A stretch of DNA of 5,498 bases, from contig PAJW01000030.1 of assembly GCA_002710265.1 (NCBI GenBank), positions 1 through 5,498 of the forward strand, given 5' to 3'. The notes below the pieces were generated by a model that was not told where the DNA came from, did not search any database, and was given only the letters and a program-made list of their open reading frames with translations. The translations under genes and the position numbers were made by a program. The first letter of the stretch is position 1, and every line of letters starts with the position of its first letter. Below, in pieces: positions 5,350 to 5,498 of this stretch. Source of the DNA: Gammaproteobacteria bacterium. GTDB taxonomy: Bacteria > Pseudomonadota > Gammaproteobacteria > Magnimaribacterales > D2472.

Positions 5350-5364
5350 CATTGAAAAAACGAG

Positions 5365-5458
5365 AGCTTGGACTGAGAATCGAACTCAGGTTTCCAGTGC
5401 AGTTTGATAGCATTTTGCTAAACACAAACTGGGGTACTAACCACTGTACGATCCAAGC
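5365..5458 (-). tRNA. tRNA-His(GTG) with 22-nt intron
   Basis: Folded on the minus strand. Acceptor GCTTGGA (5458-5452) pairs perfectly with TCCAAGC (5372-5366). D-arm GTAC-AGTGGTTA-GTAC, anticodon stem CCAGT/ACTGG and T-arm CTGAG-TTCGATT-CTCAG are all fully paired. The anticodon GTG lies at plus 5423-5425. GATCGTACAGTGGTTAGTAC is nearly identical to the 5' region of eukaryotic tRNA-His. Without the intron it is 72 nt. The discriminator at 5365 is T rather than the usual eukaryotic A, and no G is encoded at position -1 (the base there is T). No CCA is encoded. It is probably co-transcribed with tRNA-Trp 15 nt downstream. Confidence 0.92.
5400..5421 (-). other. tRNA-His intron in the anticodon loop
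   Basis: Twenty-two bases interrupt the loop after position 37 (canonical), or after position 36 if 5401-5422 is removed; the latter would restore the common loop TTGTGGC with G37. The intron contains TAGCA-AAA-TGCTA, a small hairpin, and its 3' end CAAACTG pairs over 7 bp with CAGTTTG of the 5' anticodon arm (positions 28-34). This gives an anticodon-intron helix that must be exchanged for the mature stem. Confidence 0.7.
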
Positions 5459-5467
5459 AATCTGATG

Positions 5468-5488
5468 AATATAACTTTTTGTTATATT
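5468..5488. terminator. Perfect 8-bp hairpin next to the tRNA-His 5' end
   Basis: AATATAAC (5468-5475) and GTTATATT (5481-5488) are perfect inverted repeats around a TTTTT loop, 9 bp from the tRNA-His 5' end. It could mark the 3' end of a gene lying to the right of the window, in line with the hairpin 3'-end rule of mimiviruses, or belong to the tRNA leader. AT-only pairs make it weak and partly explicable by base composition. Confidence 0.4.
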
Positions 5489-5498
5489 ATTAGTAATT

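Noticed and set aside
5026..5352. Minus-strand 108-codon open frame
   Set aside because: It spans the whole tRNA-Trp gene and the end of anchor gene 2, so it is not a plausible protein.

Overview
The window looks like a piece of a nucleocytoplasmic large DNA virus (giant virus, Nucleocytoviricota; an Imitervirales/mimivirus-like relative is my best guess). The reasons are very AT-rich intergenic DNA, densely packed genes on both strands, lysine-rich proteins with a glycine-plus-basic linker, an unusual eukaryotic-type protein kinase beside a metabolic dehydrogenase, small membrane-anchored orphan proteins in tandem, and a tRNA cluster of eukaryotic type with short introns in the anticodon loop. 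No capsid, polymerase or other hallmark gene is present, so the placement is inferred. A microbial eukaryote's genome cannot be excluded.

Layout. Positions 1-1147 (minus) hold the first 382 codons of an unrecognised acidic protein that runs off the left edge and carries a good ubiquitin-interacting-motif match. A 70-bp AT-rich divergent spacer separates it from a 535-residue protein-kinase-like gene (1218-2825, plus). The kinase ends in a GC-rich, proline-rich tail with two PPPLPPR motifs. It converges on a zinc-dependent cinnamyl-alcohol-dehydrogenase-type oxidoreductase (2822-3940, minus). Their stop codons overlap, and a 12-bp hairpin lies exactly at the junction.

The right third (about 3980-5350) is the most unusual part. 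Two tandem genes (4108-4479 and 4609-5079) share a 77-nt identical block covering the start region and the first 20 codons. They encode nearly identical N-terminal membrane anchors followed by strongly divergent tails. Gene 1 is followed at once by a 37-nt broken copy of the 3' end of a tRNA-Trp. Gene 2 is followed by an in-frame remnant of a third family member and then by the intact tRNA-Trp (minus strand, intron-containing). The locus therefore looks like a repeated module of promoter, anchor gene with a variable tail, and antisense tRNA-Trp. It has been duplicated and partly eroded. A tRNA-His(GTG), also with an anticodon-loop intron, and a perfect hairpin close the window.

Possible joint logic (inference): the kinase tail and the UIM-like motif suggest contact with host SH3 and ubiquitin systems. 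The anchor/tail family could be membrane or virion-surface proteins evolving by tail replacement. The tRNAs would need the host's tRNA-splicing endonuclease.
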